The notes beneath the pieces are model-generated. The model saw only the letters and a list, made by a program, of their open reading frames with translations, was not told where the DNA came from and ran no database searches. Below are positions 14,808 through 24,405 of a DNA stretch of 64,000 nucleotides, piece after piece (the stretch's first letter is position 1; each line of letters starts with the position of its first letter). The stretch comes from Phytohabitans aurantiacus (GTDB lineage: Bacteria > Actinomycetota > Actinomycetes > Mycobacteriales > Micromonosporaceae): positions 1 to 64,000 of the forward strand of contig NZ_BSDI01000016.1 of assembly GCF_027923225.1 (NCBI RefSeq), read 5' to 3'. The position numbers and the translations under genes are program-made.

Positions 14808-17630
14808 GTGCCGAGCAACGCCAGCAGCCGTCTGGTCATCGTCGAGTCACCGGCGAAGGCCAAGACGATCTCGGGCTATCTCGGTCCGGGATACGTCGTG
14901 GAAGCCAGCATCGGGCACGTCCGCGATCTTCCGAAGAACGCGGACGAGGTGCCTGCCGGCTACAAGGACCGGCCGTGGGCGCGGCTCGGTGTCGACGTCG
15001 ACAACGGGTTTGCCGCGCTCTACGTGGTCTCGCCTGACCGGCGTAAGCAGATCACCAGGCTGAAATCACTGGTCAAGGACGTCGACGAGATCTTCCTCGC
15101 CACAGATGAGGACCGCGAGGGCGAGGCCATCGCCTGGCACCTGATGGAGATCTTGAAGCCCAAGGTGCCGGTGCGCCGGATGGTCTTCCACGAGATCACC
15201 CGCCCGGCCATCCAGGCCGCCATCGCCAACCCGCGCGAGATCGACCGCGACCTGGTCGACGCGCAGGAGGCCCGCCGCATCCTCGACCGCCTGTACGGGT
15301 ACGAGGTCTCGCCGGTCCTGTGGAAGAAGGTGCGCTCCGGCCTGTCCGCCGGCCGGGTGCAGTCGGTGGCCACCCGCATCGTGGTGGAGCGCGAGCGCCA
15401 GCGGATGGCGTTCCGCTCCGCGGAGTACTGGGACATCGCCGCCACGCTGGCCGTTCAGGGCAAGGTCGAGGGGGCGCGCACGTTCGGGGCGACGCTGATC
15501 GCGCTCGACGGTGACCGCATCGCCACAGGCAAGGACTTCGAGCCCACCACGGGGCAGGTGAAGCCGGGGGCTGCGGTCGTCCACCTGGACGCCGACGGCG
15601 CCCGTGGCCTGGCCGCCCGCCTCGACGGGCGGCCGTTCACTGTGACCCGCGTCGAGGAGAAGCCCTACCGCCGCAAGCCGTATGCGCCGTTCATCACGTC
15701 GACCCTTCAGCAGGAGGCCGCCCGCAAGCTGCGGTTGCCGTCGAAGGACACGATGCGCATCGCGCAGAAGCTGTACGAAAACGGCTATATCACCTATATG
15801 CGTACCGACTCGGTGAACCTGTCGGAAACCGCGCTGGCCGCTGCGCGCCGCCAGATCGCCGAGCTGTACGGCGAGAGCAGCGTCCCGCCGCAGCCCCGCC
15901 GGTACACAGGAAAGGCCAAGAACGCGCAGGAGGCGCACGAGGCGATCCGGCCCGCCGGCGACAACTTCCGCACCCCGGGCGAGGTCGCCAACGAGCTCCC
16001 CGCCGAGCAGTTCAAGCTCTACGAGCTGATCTGGCGGCGCACGATCGCCTCCCAGATGACCGACGCGGTCGGCTCATCGGTGTCGGTGCGCATCCGGGCC
16101 GTCTCCACCGCTGGTGAAGAGGCCGACTTCGGCGCCACCGGCAAGACCATCACCGACCCCGGCTTCCTGCGTGCCTACGTCGAGTCTTCCGACGACGAGA
16201 ACGCCGAGGCCGAGGACCAGGAGCGGCGCCTGCCCACCCTGGTCAAGGACCAGCCGCTGACCGCCGAAGAGCTGGCCGCCGTCGGGCACACCACCCAGCC
16301 GCCGGCCCGCTACACCGAAGCGTCGCTGGTCAAGCAGATGGAAGAGCTGGGCATCGGGCGGCCGTCGACCTATGCGTCGATCATGGCCACCATCCAGGAG
16401 CGTGGCTACGTCTCCAAGCGTGGTCAGGCGCTGGTGCCGAGCTTCCTGGCGTTCGCGGTCGTGGGGCTGCTGGAGCGGCACTACCCGCGCCTCGTCGACT
16501 ACAACTTCACCGCGGCGATGGAAAACGAGCTCGACGAGATCGCCGCTGGCGAGGGCGCCGCCATCGACTTCCTGACGTCGTTCTACTTCGGCGCGCCCAC
16601 CGGCGACGACCAGTCGATCGCCCGCTCGGGCGGCCTGAAGAAGATGGTCACCGAGAACCTCGGCGACATCGACGCGCGCAGCGTCAACTCGATCCCGCTC
16701 TTCCGCGACGACGAGGGGCGCGACGTGGTCGTGCGCGTCGGGCGGTACGGGCCGTATCTGCAGCGCGCCCTGCCCGACGCCTCGGACTCGGGCGAAAACG
16801 GCGACGACCGGGTCTCCATCCCCGAAGGGCTGGCGCCCGACGAGCTGACCCCAGACAAGGTCAACGAGCTGTTCCTCGGCGGTGGCGGCGAGCGCAAGCT
16901 GGGTGAACACCCCGAAACCGGTGAGCCTGTCGTGCTCAAGTCCGGCCGGTTCGGCCCGTACGTGTCGACCGGCGACCGGAACGCCTCACTGCTCCGGTCC
17001 CAGTCACCCGATTCGGTGACCCTGGAAGAGGCGCTCAAGCTGCTGACGCTGCCCCGTGTCGTCGGCGTCGACCCAGACGGTGGCGCGGAGATCCTCGCCG
17101 CCGCTGGCCGGTACGGCCCGTACGTCAAGCGCGGCGACGACTACCGGTCCCTCGACTCCGAAGACAAGATCTTCACCGTCACGCTGGAAGAGGCGCTGGC
17201 GCTGCTGGCCGCCCCGAAGACGCGCCAGCGCCGGGCCGCCGCCGAGCCGCTGCGGGAGATGGGCACCGACCCGCTCACCGAGAAGCCACTCGTGATCAAG
17301 AACGGGCGCTTCGGGCCGTACGTCACGGACGGCGAGACCAACGCGTCGCTGCGCCGCGACCAGACGCCCGAAGACCTGACCATCGAGCAGGCGTCGGAGA
17401 TGCTGGCCGACCGGCGTGCCCGGGGCCCGGCGAAGCCGCGCAAGAAGGCGGCGGCCAAGAAGGCGGCTCCCGCCGACGGTGAGGCCCCGGCCAAGAAGGC
17501 CGCGGCGAAGAAGACGGCGGCCAAGAAGACCACGGCCAAGAAGGCGACGGCGGCGAAGAAGACCACCGCGGCCAAGAAGGCGGCCCCGAAGAAGGCGACC
17601 GCCCGCAAGGCCACGGGGTCCGCGGAGTAG
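14808..17630 (+). CDS. topA: DNA topoisomerase I
   Basis: This type IA topoisomerase relaxes negative supercoils. The 940-residue protein starts at GTG 14808, after an AGGAGA site, with SSRLVIVESPAKAKTI, the TOPRIM domain. It has the acidic triad region TDEDREGEAIAWHL (about residue 97) and the catalytic Tyr in YITYMRTDS near residue 330. Instead of zinc fingers it has four repeated actinobacterial C-terminal repeats of the form GRFGPYV, then a Lys/Ala-rich tail (KKAAAKKAAP type) of about 70 residues that would bind DNA. The longer in-frame ORF upstream of 14808 is not homologous. It is convergent with the oxidase gene with only 7 nt between them. Confidence 0.96.
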   Translation: MPSNASSRLVIVESPAKAKTISGYLGPGYVVEASIGHVRDLPKNADEVPAGYKDRPWARLGVDVDNGFAALYVVSPDRRKQITRLKSLVKDVDEIFLATDEDREGEAIAWHLMEILKPKVPVRRMVFHEITRPAIQAAIANPREIDRDLVDAQEARRILDRLYGYEVSPVLWKKVRSGLSAGRVQSVATRIVVERERQRMAFRSAEYWDIAATLAVQGKVEGARTFGATLIALDGDRIATGKDFEPTTGQVKPGAAVVHLDADGARGLAARLDGRPFTVTRVEEKPYRRKPYAPFITSTLQQEAARKLRLPSKDTMRIAQKLYENGYITYMRTDSVNLSETALAAARRQIAELYGESSVPPQPRRYTGKAKNAQEAHEAIRPAGDNFRTPGEVANELPAEQFKLYELIWRRTIASQMTDAVGSSVSVRIRAVSTAGEEADFGATGKTITDPGFLRAYVESSDDENAEAEDQERRLPTLVKDQPLTAEELAAVGHTTQPPARYTEASLVKQMEELGIGRPSTYASIMATIQERGYVSKRGQALVPSFLAFAVVGLLERHYPRLVDYNFTAAMENELDEIAAGEGAAIDFLTSFYFGAPTGDDQSIARSGGLKKMVTENLGDIDARSVNSIPLFRDDEGRDVVVRVGRYGPYLQRALPDASDSGENGDDRVSIPEGLAPDELTPDKVNELFLGGGGERKLGEHPETGEPVVLKSGRFGPYVSTGDRNASLLRSQSPDSVTLEEALKLLTLPRVVGVDPDGGAEILAAAGRYGPYVKRGDDYRSLDSEDKIFTVTLEEALALLAAPKTRQRRAAAEPLREMGTDPLTEKPLVIKNGRFGPYVTDGETNASLRRDQTPEDLTIEQASEMLADRRARGPAKPRKKAAAKKAAPADGEAPAKKAAAKKTAAKKTTAKKATAAKKTTAAKKAAPKKATARKATGSAE

Positions 17631-17637
17631 TCGGGTT

Positions 17638-18939
17638 CTACGGGCCGAGGACGCGGCTGGTGTAGGGGTTCTGGAAGAGGCGGTCCGGGTCCAGGCGGTC
17701 GCGGACCGCCAGGAAGTCGTCGAATCTCGGGTACTCCGGCCGGAGTGACTCCGCGTCGCGGTAGTGCAGCTTGCCCCAGTGGGGCCGGCCGCCGAGCCCC
17801 TGCGCCACCTGCTCGAACGCCCGGAAGAACGGCTCGTACTCCGCGCCGTCGAACTGATGGATCGCGATGTACGCCGAGTCGCGCTCGAAGCCGTGCGACA
17901 GCCAGATGTCGTCCGCGGCGGTGAACCGTACCTCCACCGGCACCAGCACCTTGAACGGGAGCGTGTCGACGACCCGGCGCAGCCCGGCGAAAGCCTCCGG
18001 GAGGGCGGCACGCGGCACGGCGTACTCCATCTCCGTGAAACGGACCCGGCGCGGGCTCACGAAGGCCGCGTCGGACCGGGCCGTGTAGACGCGGGGTGAC
18101 AGCACGCGGGCCTCGGCGCGCGAGATGGCCGGTGCCAGCGCGGGCGCCGCGCGACCGACCCGGCACAGCGCGCCGAGCACGGTGTTCTGCAGGAAGTCGT
18201 CGTCCCACCAAGCGCGCAGCTTCGAGAGCGGGCGGTCGTCGGTCTCGACGCGGTTGTTGCGCTTGGTGAGCGTGCGACCGGTGTACGGGAGCCAGAAGAA
18301 CTCGAAGTGGTCGTTGTCGGCGACGAACCCGTCGAGCCCGGCGAGCACGTCGACGAGCGGCATGGGGCGCTCGTCGGCGTGCAGCACGAACGCGTCGACG
18401 CAGCGCAGGGTGATCTCGGTGATCACGCCGAGCGCGCCGAGGCCGACCCGGGCGGCCTGGAAGACATCGGGGTGCTCGTCGGGGGAGCAGCGCAGGATCT
18501 CCCCGGTGCCGGTGACCAGGGTGAGGCCGGCCACGAAGGTGGACAGGCAGCCGTACCCGGCGCCGGTGCCGTGCGTGCCGGTGGAGATCGCGCCCGCGAC
18601 GGTCTGCGCGTCGATGTCGCCGAGGTTGGGCATCGCGAGCCCGTGCCCGGCGAGCAGGGCGTTGAGCTGCCGCAGCGGCATGCCACCCGGCACGGTGACC
18701 AGCTTGGCGGCGGCGTCGACCGATGGTGTGATGAGCAGGTCAGACAGGTCCAGGCGGATGTCTTCAGCCACCGCGATATCGGTGAAAGAGTGACCACTGC
18801 CTACCGGCTTGACCCTGCGTCCGCTGCCGGCGGCCTCGCGAACGGCGGCCGCTACCTCATCGGCGCTCGTGGGGCGTAACGCCGTGACGGCAGTCGCGCT
18901 CTGGTTGCCGGCCCAGTTCCGCCAGACCGTCTCCGTCAT
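17638..18939 (-). CDS. FAD-linked oxidoreductase, D-arabinono-1,4-lactone oxidase family
   Basis: The 433-residue enzyme starts MTETVWRNWAGNQ. The FAD-binding PCMH domain follows, with RVKPVGSGHSFTDIA (about residue 42-56) and the motif STGTHGTGAGYGCLS; a C-terminal ALO domain ends in GRPHWGKLHY. The family includes alditol oxidase, gulonolactone and arabinonolactone oxidases; the His of GSGHS is the usual flavin-attachment position. ATG 18939 is preferred over the upstream frame extension. It is divergent from a TetR regulator across a 116-bp region with a palindrome, which suggests control by that regulator. Confidence 0.88.
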   Translation of the reverse strand: MTETVWRNWAGNQSATAVTALRPTSADEVAAAVREAAGSGRRVKPVGSGHSFTDIAVAEDIRLDLSDLLITPSVDAAAKLVTVPGGMPLRQLNALLAGHGLAMPNLGDIDAQTVAGAISTGTHGTGAGYGCLSTFVAGLTLVTGTGEILRCSPDEHPDVFQAARVGLGALGVITEITLRCVDAFVLHADERPMPLVDVLAGLDGFVADNDHFEFFWLPYTGRTLTKRNNRVETDDRPLSKLRAWWDDDFLQNTVLGALCRVGRAAPALAPAISRAEARVLSPRVYTARSDAAFVSPRRVRFTEMEYAVPRAALPEAFAGLRRVVDTLPFKVLVPVEVRFTAADDIWLSHGFERDSAYIAIHQFDGAEYEPFFRAFEQVAQGLGGRPHWGKLHYRDAESLRPEYPRFDDFLAVRDRLDPDRLFQNPYTSRVLGP

Positions 18940-18959
18940 GCGTGTGGCCCTCCTCACAA

Positions 18960-18978
18960 ATATGAGTAACATTCATAT
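18960..18978. promoter_or_regulatory. Candidate TetR operator between oxidase and regulator
   Basis: Atatga and tcatat form an inverted repeat with a 7-nt centre (gtaacat), 21 bp before the oxidase ATG. The AT-rich sequence stands out from its surroundings. A related half, ttgagtaagg, recurs near 19017. Its position between a TetR gene and its divergent neighbour is the usual operator position. Confidence 0.5.
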
Positions 18979-19055
18979 CAGCGCAGCGACACTGCGTAAA
19001 CGCCTCGCTCGTTATTTTGAGTAAGGTTCTCACCGTTGAAAGGGAGTGGCGCCGA

Positions 19056-19694
19056 GTGTCGACATCAGCCGTCACCAGTGGGCCGCTGCGCCGGGTACCG
19101 GTTCAGGGGCGCAGCGTCGCACGGGTGCAGCGCATGCTCGACGCATGCGCTGAGCTGGTCGATGAGGTGGGTTACGAGGGTCTGACCACCACGCTGCTCG
19201 CTGAGCGTGCCGAGGTCGCCATCGGCTCCGTCTACCAGTTCTTCCCCGACAAGCGCGCGATCGTCCAAGCGCTCACGCTCCGCAACATGGAGGCGTACCT
19301 TGAGCGGCTCGCCACCCGTTGGGCTGACGCGTCGTTCGACCACTGGTGGGACGGCGTCGACGCGGCGATCGACGAGTACATCGCGATGCACCGCACGGTG
19401 CCCGGGTTCCGCACGCTGCACTTCGGCGACGTGGTCGACGTCCACCTGCTGGACGAGGAGCGTGACAACAACGCCGTGATCGCCGAGCGGCTGGCTCAGG
19501 TGCTGGTGGGTCAGTTCGGGGTGACCGACGAGCCACGGCTGCGGTTCGCGCTGGAGATCGCCGTCGAGGCGGCCGACGCGCTGATCAAGCTGGCGTTCCG
19601 GCGCGACCTGGACGGCGACGCGGCGGTGCTGCACGAGTCCAAGACGCTGATCCGGGAGTACCTGCACAGGCACGTCGACACCCCGCCCTCATAG
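19056..19694 (+). CDS. TetR-family transcriptional regulator
   Basis: The 212-residue product has the TetR helix-turn-helix at about residues 20-65, with ARVQRMLDACAELVDEVGYE, TTTLLAERAEVAIGSVYQFF and PDKRAIV. The C-terminal ligand domain is all-helical with no assigned ligand. GTG 19056 is preferred; a TTG at 19017 in frame is possible. It is divergent from the FAD oxidase and probably represses it and itself through 18960-18978. Its last bases overlap the convergent PLP-enzyme gene. Confidence 0.85.
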   Translation: MSTSAVTSGPLRRVPVQGRSVARVQRMLDACAELVDEVGYEGLTTTLLAERAEVAIGSVYQFFPDKRAIVQALTLRNMEAYLERLATRWADASFDHWWDGVDAAIDEYIAMHRTVPGFRTLHFGDVVDVHLLDEERDNNAVIAERLAQVLVGQFGVTDEPRLRFALEIAVEAADALIKLAFRRDLDGDAAVLHESKTLIREYLHRHVDTPPS

Positions 19695-20891
19695 GAACGC
19701 CTGCGCCTCACCACGGTACGTGGGGACGGTGTCGACGACCTCGCCATCACGCACGAGGTGCAGCTCGTTGACGTGCTCGCATACCTCGCCGGCTTTCGCG
19801 TGGCGTAGCCACACCCGGTCGCCCACCTTCAGGTCGGCGGCTGCCCGACCGCGCACCGGGGTCTGCACCTCGCCGGCGCCCTCCGATCCGGTCAGGTGCA
19901 GCCCTTCGGGCAGCCACGGCAATGGCTGGCGGCCACGCACGGGCGGGCCCGACGCGACCCAGCCACCACCGGCGAGCGTCGCGATGCCGGCTGCCGGACG
20001 GCGTACGACCGACAGTGCGAAGAACGCCGCCGGTGTGGGGCGCCACACCCGGTACTCGTCGAAGAGGGCCGGCCCGTAGAGACCGGAGCCGGCGGTCACC
20101 TCGGTCACTGCCGGGTCGGCGCCGGTGGCGGTGACGCTGCCGGTGCCGCCGCTGTTGAAGAACTCCAGGTCGGCGTGCTGGCGTACGGCTGCCAGGGCCG
20201 CGCCGCGCCGCCGCAGCAGGTCGAGGTACGAGCGGCGCTGCATCGCGCGGATCGCCGCACCGCGTACCGCCTGCCGGTGCGGTGCGTCGCCAAGGCCCGC
20301 GATCTGCGCGTCGTACGCCATCAGGCCCACCAGCCGGAATCCGCGCCGCCCGGCCACGTGCGCGGCGAGCGCTCCGATCTCGGCGGCGGTGTGCACGGGC
20401 GACCGACGCACCCCGACGTGCACGCCGAACGGCCGCCAGGAACCGTCGAGCTCGAGGCAGACACGGATCTCGGCGCGCCGGTCGGGGGCGACCACCGCGT
20501 CGATCAGATCGAGCTGGGCGGGCGAGTCGACCATCAGGGTGACCGCCGCGGCCAACTCGTCGTCCTTGGCCAGCTCGCCGACGGCGCTGCGGTCGGCTGT
20601 CGGGTACGCCACCAGGGCGTCCCGGGTAACCCCGGTGCGGACCAGCCAGATGGCCTCTGCCAGTGTGAATGTCATCACCCCGTGCCAGCCCGGCTGGGCG
20701 AGCGCCCGGCTGAGCATGGCGCGGCACCGCACGGACTTGCTCGCCACGCGCACCGGCTTGCCGGTGGCCCGGCGAGCGATGGCCGCCCCGTTGGCGTCGA
20801 ACGCGTCCAGGTCGATGACCGCGAACGGCGGATCGAGGTGCGCGGTCGCCCGATCGAGGCGGTCGCGGAGGGCGGCGCGTTCCGATGTCAC
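19689..20891 (-). CDS. PLP-dependent amino-acid deaminase/aldolase, alanine racemase N-domain type
   Basis: The 400-residue fold type III PLP enzyme has the Schiff-base Lys in RVASKSVR (about residue 51) and an alanine-racemase-like TIM barrel with GLMAYDAQIAGLGD. The phosphate site FNSGGTGSVTATG is near residue 245, and a D-serine dehydratase/D-threonine aldolase-like C-terminal domain contains LRHAKAGEVCEHVNELHLV with the likely metal-binding His and Cys. This domain arrangement fits the low-specificity D-amino-acid deaminase/aldolase group. The substrate is not readable from sequence. Confidence 0.82.
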   Translation of the reverse strand: MTSERAALRDRLDRATAHLDPPFAVIDLDAFDANGAAIARRATGKPVRVASKSVRCRAMLSRALAQPGWHGVMTFTLAEAIWLVRTGVTRDALVAYPTADRSAVGELAKDDELAAAVTLMVDSPAQLDLIDAVVAPDRRAEIRVCLELDGSWRPFGVHVGVRRSPVHTAAEIGALAAHVAGRRGFRLVGLMAYDAQIAGLGDAPHRQAVRGAAIRAMQRRSYLDLLRRRGAALAAVRQHADLEFFNSGGTGSVTATGADPAVTEVTAGSGLYGPALFDEYRVWRPTPAAFFALSVVRRPAAGIATLAGGGWVASGPPVRGRQPLPWLPEGLHLTGSEGAGEVQTPVRGRAAADLKVGDRVWLRHAKAGEVCEHVNELHLVRDGEVVDTVPTYRGEAQAFL

Positions 20892-20980
20892 ACCAGCACG
20901 CTACTGGGAGTAGGCGCTAATGCGAAATACCTTCGCGTAATGGTGGCAGGAGTCAACCCGTCAGGTACCGCGTTTAGAGT

Positions 20981-23167
20981 GTGAGCCGGCAGCGAAGGAG
21001 CGGGGCCATCGACACAGATTCCGGTACGGAGAGTGGCGGCGCGCGCAAGAAGAAGGCGTCCGCCACACAGGTCGACCTGTCCGGCTTCAAGGCCCTACGG
21101 TCGGTAATGCGCATCCGGCCGTTCCGGCGGCTGTGGGTCGTCACCGGCGTGGCGTCCCTGGGCGACTGGCTCGGCCTGCTGGCCACCGCTACGTTCGCGT
21201 CGGCACAGGTCAGCGGCAGCGCGGCAAAGGGCCTCGCGTTCGGCTCGGTGATCGCGGTCCGGCTCCTGCCCGCCCTCGTCCTCGGTCCGGTGGCCGGTGT
21301 GATGGCCGACCGCTTCGACCGGCGCCTCACGATGGTGATCTGCGACCTGCTGCGGTTCGTGCTGTTCGCGTCGATCCCCGCGGTGGCGCTCTTCACGGAG
21401 GCCCCGGAGATCACGATCGGCTGGGCGGCCATCGCGACGTTCCTCATCGAGACGGTCACGTTGATGTGGATACCGGCCAAGGAGGCCGCGGTCCCCAACC
21501 TGATCCCGAAGGCCCGGCTCGAGATTGCCAACCAGCTCACGCTGATCACCACGTACGGCATCACGCCGGTGCTCGCCGGCCTCAGCATCGCCGCCCTCGA
21601 CCGGGTGACCCGTGCCGGCGGCACCACACCGCCGGAGTGGGCCGAAGCCTCCAACCTGGCGCTGTACTTCAACGCGCTCTCCCGCCTCGCGATGGCCCTG
21701 GTGGTCTTCGTCGGCATCAAGGAGATCAGCGGCCGGGCGGTCGGGCCGCGCACCGAGCACCAGAGCATGTTGCGGCAGTTCGTCGAGGGCTGGAAGTACG
21801 TCGGCAAGACGCCTCTGGTGCGCGGGCTGGTGTTCGGCATCCTCGGCGCGTTCGCTGGCGGCGGCATCGTCATCGGCACCGCGCAGTTCTTCGCCAAGTC
21901 GCTCAACGCCGGTGACGCCGCGTTCTACCTGCTCTTTGGCACCCTCTTCGTCGGGCTGGGCGTCGGCATCGCGGTCGGCCCAGCGGTGGTCCGCGACCTG
22001 TCCCGCCGGCGCTGGTTCGGCATGAGCATCGTGCTGGCGGGCGCCTCGGTGCTGGTACTGGCCGCGTCGATCCACCTGACCATGGCCCTTCTCGGTGCGC
22101 TGCTCGTCGGCGCCGGGGCGGGCATGGCGTTCCTGTCGGGCGTGACACTGCTCGGCGGCGAGGTCGGCGACGACGTGCGCGGCCGGGTCTTCGCTTTCGT
22201 GCAGACCGCCGTGCGGGTCGTGCTCATGCTCGCCATCGCGCTCTCGTCGAGCCTGGTGGGCCTCGGCGGCTCGCGCCAGCTCACCATCGCCGACCTGGGC
22301 ATCTCCATCTCGTCGACCCGGCTGCTGCTGCTCGCCGCCGGCCTGTTCGGGATCTTCACGGGCATCAGCGCGTTCCGCCAGATGGACGACAAGCCGGGCG
22401 TACCGGTACTGCCCGACCTCTGGGGCTCCATCCGCGGCCGGCCGCTGTCGGCGGGCGAGAAGTTCGTGCCGCGGGGTGTCTTCGTCGTCTTCGAGGGCGG
22501 CGAGGGCGCCGGCAAGTCCACCCAGGTCACCGCGCTGGCCGATGCGCTGCGCCGCGACGGTCACGACGTCGTGGTGACCCGCGAGCCGGGGGCCACAGAC
22601 GTCGGGCAGCGCATCCGCAGCCTGGTCCTCGGCCGGCACAGCGGCGCCGGGCTCGCACCGCGTGCCGAGGCCCTCCTGTACGCCGCAGACCGCGCCGACC
22701 ACGTGGCCACCGTCGTCCGGCCCGCTCTCGGGCGAGGCGCGGTGGTGATCAGCGACAGGTACGTCGACTCGTCCCTGGCATACCAGGGAGCCGGTCGCAC
22801 ACTGCCGGTCGAAGAGGTGTCGTGGCTGTCCTCCTGGGCGACCGGCGGCCTCAAGCCCGACCTGGTGGTACTGCTCGACATCGACCCGCGTGCCGGGCTC
22901 GAGCGGGTGGCGGCCCGGGGTGCGGGCGCCGACCGGCTGGAGAGCGAGTCGGTGTCCTTCCACGACCGCGTGCGGTACGCCTTCCTCGATCTTGCCGACG
23001 CCGACCCGAAGCGCTACCTGGTCGTCGACGCGACCCAGCCGACCGGCGAGATCGCCGCCCTGGTACACGACCGGGTCGGCGACATCCTCCCCGATCCCCC
23101 GCCGCCCCCGCCGGCCGAAGAGGTGGCCGACGCGCTCAACACGTTCGCGGAGGCCGACCGGCCGTGA
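20981..23167 (+). CDS. tmk: MFS transporter-thymidylate kinase fusion
   Basis: The 728-residue protein combines a membrane part and a kinase. Residues about 40-460 contain roughly twelve hydrophobic helices with MFS features (VMADRFDRRLTM between helices 2 and 3). Residues about 495-728 are a complete thymidylate kinase: P-loop GGEGAGKST, DR motif ISDRYVDSSLAYQGAG, and VTREPG. The kinase phosphorylates dTMP for DNA synthesis. Such fusions occur in many actinomycetes; whether the transporter half moves nucleosides is unknown. The start is GTG 20981. The stop overlaps holB as GTGA, joining precursor synthesis and replication genes. Confidence 0.92.
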   Translation: MSRQRRSGAIDTDSGTESGGARKKKASATQVDLSGFKALRSVMRIRPFRRLWVVTGVASLGDWLGLLATATFASAQVSGSAAKGLAFGSVIAVRLLPALVLGPVAGVMADRFDRRLTMVICDLLRFVLFASIPAVALFTEAPEITIGWAAIATFLIETVTLMWIPAKEAAVPNLIPKARLEIANQLTLITTYGITPVLAGLSIAALDRVTRAGGTTPPEWAEASNLALYFNALSRLAMALVVFVGIKEISGRAVGPRTEHQSMLRQFVEGWKYVGKTPLVRGLVFGILGAFAGGGIVIGTAQFFAKSLNAGDAAFYLLFGTLFVGLGVGIAVGPAVVRDLSRRRWFGMSIVLAGASVLVLAASIHLTMALLGALLVGAGAGMAFLSGVTLLGGEVGDDVRGRVFAFVQTAVRVVLMLAIALSSSLVGLGGSRQLTIADLGISISSTRLLLLAAGLFGIFTGISAFRQMDDKPGVPVLPDLWGSIRGRPLSAGEKFVPRGVFVVFEGGEGAGKSTQVTALADALRRDGHDVVVTREPGATDVGQRIRSLVLGRHSGAGLAPRAEALLYAADRADHVATVVRPALGRGAVVISDRYVDSSLAYQGAGRTLPVEEVSWLSSWATGGLKPDLVVLLDIDPRAGLERVAARGAGADRLESESVSFHDRVRYAFLDLADADPKRYLVVDATQPTGEIAALVHDRVGDILPDPPPPPPAEEVADALNTFAEADRP

Positions 23168-24348
23168 GTCCCGTCTTTGCTGATCTGGTGGGCCAGGACG
23201 AGGCCGTAGACGTGCTGCGCCACGCGGCAGCCGCCGCCGCTCACATCATCGACGGCTCGCCCGGACAGGGCATGACGCACGCGTGGATCTTCACCGGGCC
23301 GCCGGGATCCGGGCGCTCGGTCGCCGCGCGGGCGTTTGCCGCCGCCCTCCAGTGCGCCACCGGGGTCGGCTGCGGCGACTGCCACGGCTGCCACACGACT
23401 CTCACCGGCACCCACGCCGACGTGCGGTTCGTCGTGCCCGAGGGGCTCTCCATCGGCGTCGGCGAGATGCGCGCGCTCGTGCTGCGGGCCGCCAGCGCGC
23501 CGTCGGGCGGGCGCTGGCAGGTACTGGTGATCGAAGACGCCGACCGGCTCACCGAAGCCGCCGGAAACGCGCTGCTCAAGGCCATCGAAGAGCCGCCACC
23601 GCGCACCGTCTTCCTCCTGTGCACGCCGTCGACCCACCCCGACGACATCTCCGTCACGATCCGTTCGCGCTGCCGCGTGATACCGCTGCGCCAGCCACCG
23701 GCGTCCGCCATCGCCAGCGTGCTCGCCAGTCGCGACGGCGTCTCGCCCGATGTGGCCCAGTGGGTCGCGTCGGCCGCGCAAGGGCACGTCGGCCGGGCAC
23801 GCCGGCTCGCCCGCGACCCGGAGGCGCGCAAGCGCCGCGAGGCGGTGCTCGCCGTGCCGCGGCGCCTGACCGGCGTGGGCGCGTGCTTCGACGCGGCGTC
23901 CGCTCTCATCGAGGCGGCCGAAGCCGAGGCCGAAGCGGCGGTCGCCGAGACCGACGCCACCGAACGCGCCGCGCTGGAGACCGCCCTCGGCGCCGGCGGC
24001 ACCGGCAGGGGTGCCGCGAGCGCCGTGCGGGGCGCGGCGGGGCAGCTCAAAGACCTGGAGCGGCGCCAGAAGTCGCGCGCGACCCGGGCCCAGCGTGACT
24101 CGCTCGACCGGGCGCTGGTCGACCTCGCGGGCTTCTACCGCGACGTGCTGACCCTGAAGATGCGCGCGCCGGTCGCGGTCGTGCACGCCGACACCGAGCA
24201 GTTGGCGTCGGCGGCGGCCGAGAAGTGGACACCCGAGAGTACGCTGCGGCGGCTGGAGGCCGTGCTCGCGTGCCGCGACGCCATCGAGGCGAACGTCAAG
24301 CCCCGCATCGCGGTGGAGGCCATGATGCTCTCCCTGTGGCGCGGCTGA
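23164..24348 (+). CDS. holB: DNA polymerase III delta' subunit
   Basis: This 394-residue clamp-loader subunit starts at GTG 23164, overlapping the tmk stop. It has a P-loop-like GPPGSGRSV (residue about 45) in which the usual Lys is Arg, as expected for a non-hydrolysing delta' subunit. A four-Cys zinc module is built around CATGVGCGDCHGC, followed by VIEDADRLTEAAGNALLKAIEEPPP and the SRC motif TIRSRCRVI. A long Ala/Glu-rich linker sits near residues 260-300. The tmk-holB order is widely conserved. Confidence 0.93.
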   Translation: MSPVFADLVGQDEAVDVLRHAAAAAAHIIDGSPGQGMTHAWIFTGPPGSGRSVAARAFAAALQCATGVGCGDCHGCHTTLTGTHADVRFVVPEGLSIGVGEMRALVLRAASAPSGGRWQVLVIEDADRLTEAAGNALLKAIEEPPPRTVFLLCTPSTHPDDISVTIRSRCRVIPLRQPPASAIASVLASRDGVSPDVAQWVASAAQGHVGRARRLARDPEARKRREAVLAVPRRLTGVGACFDAASALIEAAEAEAEAAVAETDATERAALETALGAGGTGRGAASAVRGAAGQLKDLERRQKSRATRAQRDSLDRALVDLAGFYRDVLTLKMRAPVAVVHADTEQLASAAAEKWTPESTLRRLEAVLACRDAIEANVKPRIAVEAMMLSLWRG

Positions 24349-24405
24349 CCTTCCCTGCGGGGTTGTGCGGGGCAGCGCGAAGAGTGGTGAGACCGGTACG
24401 GTCTG

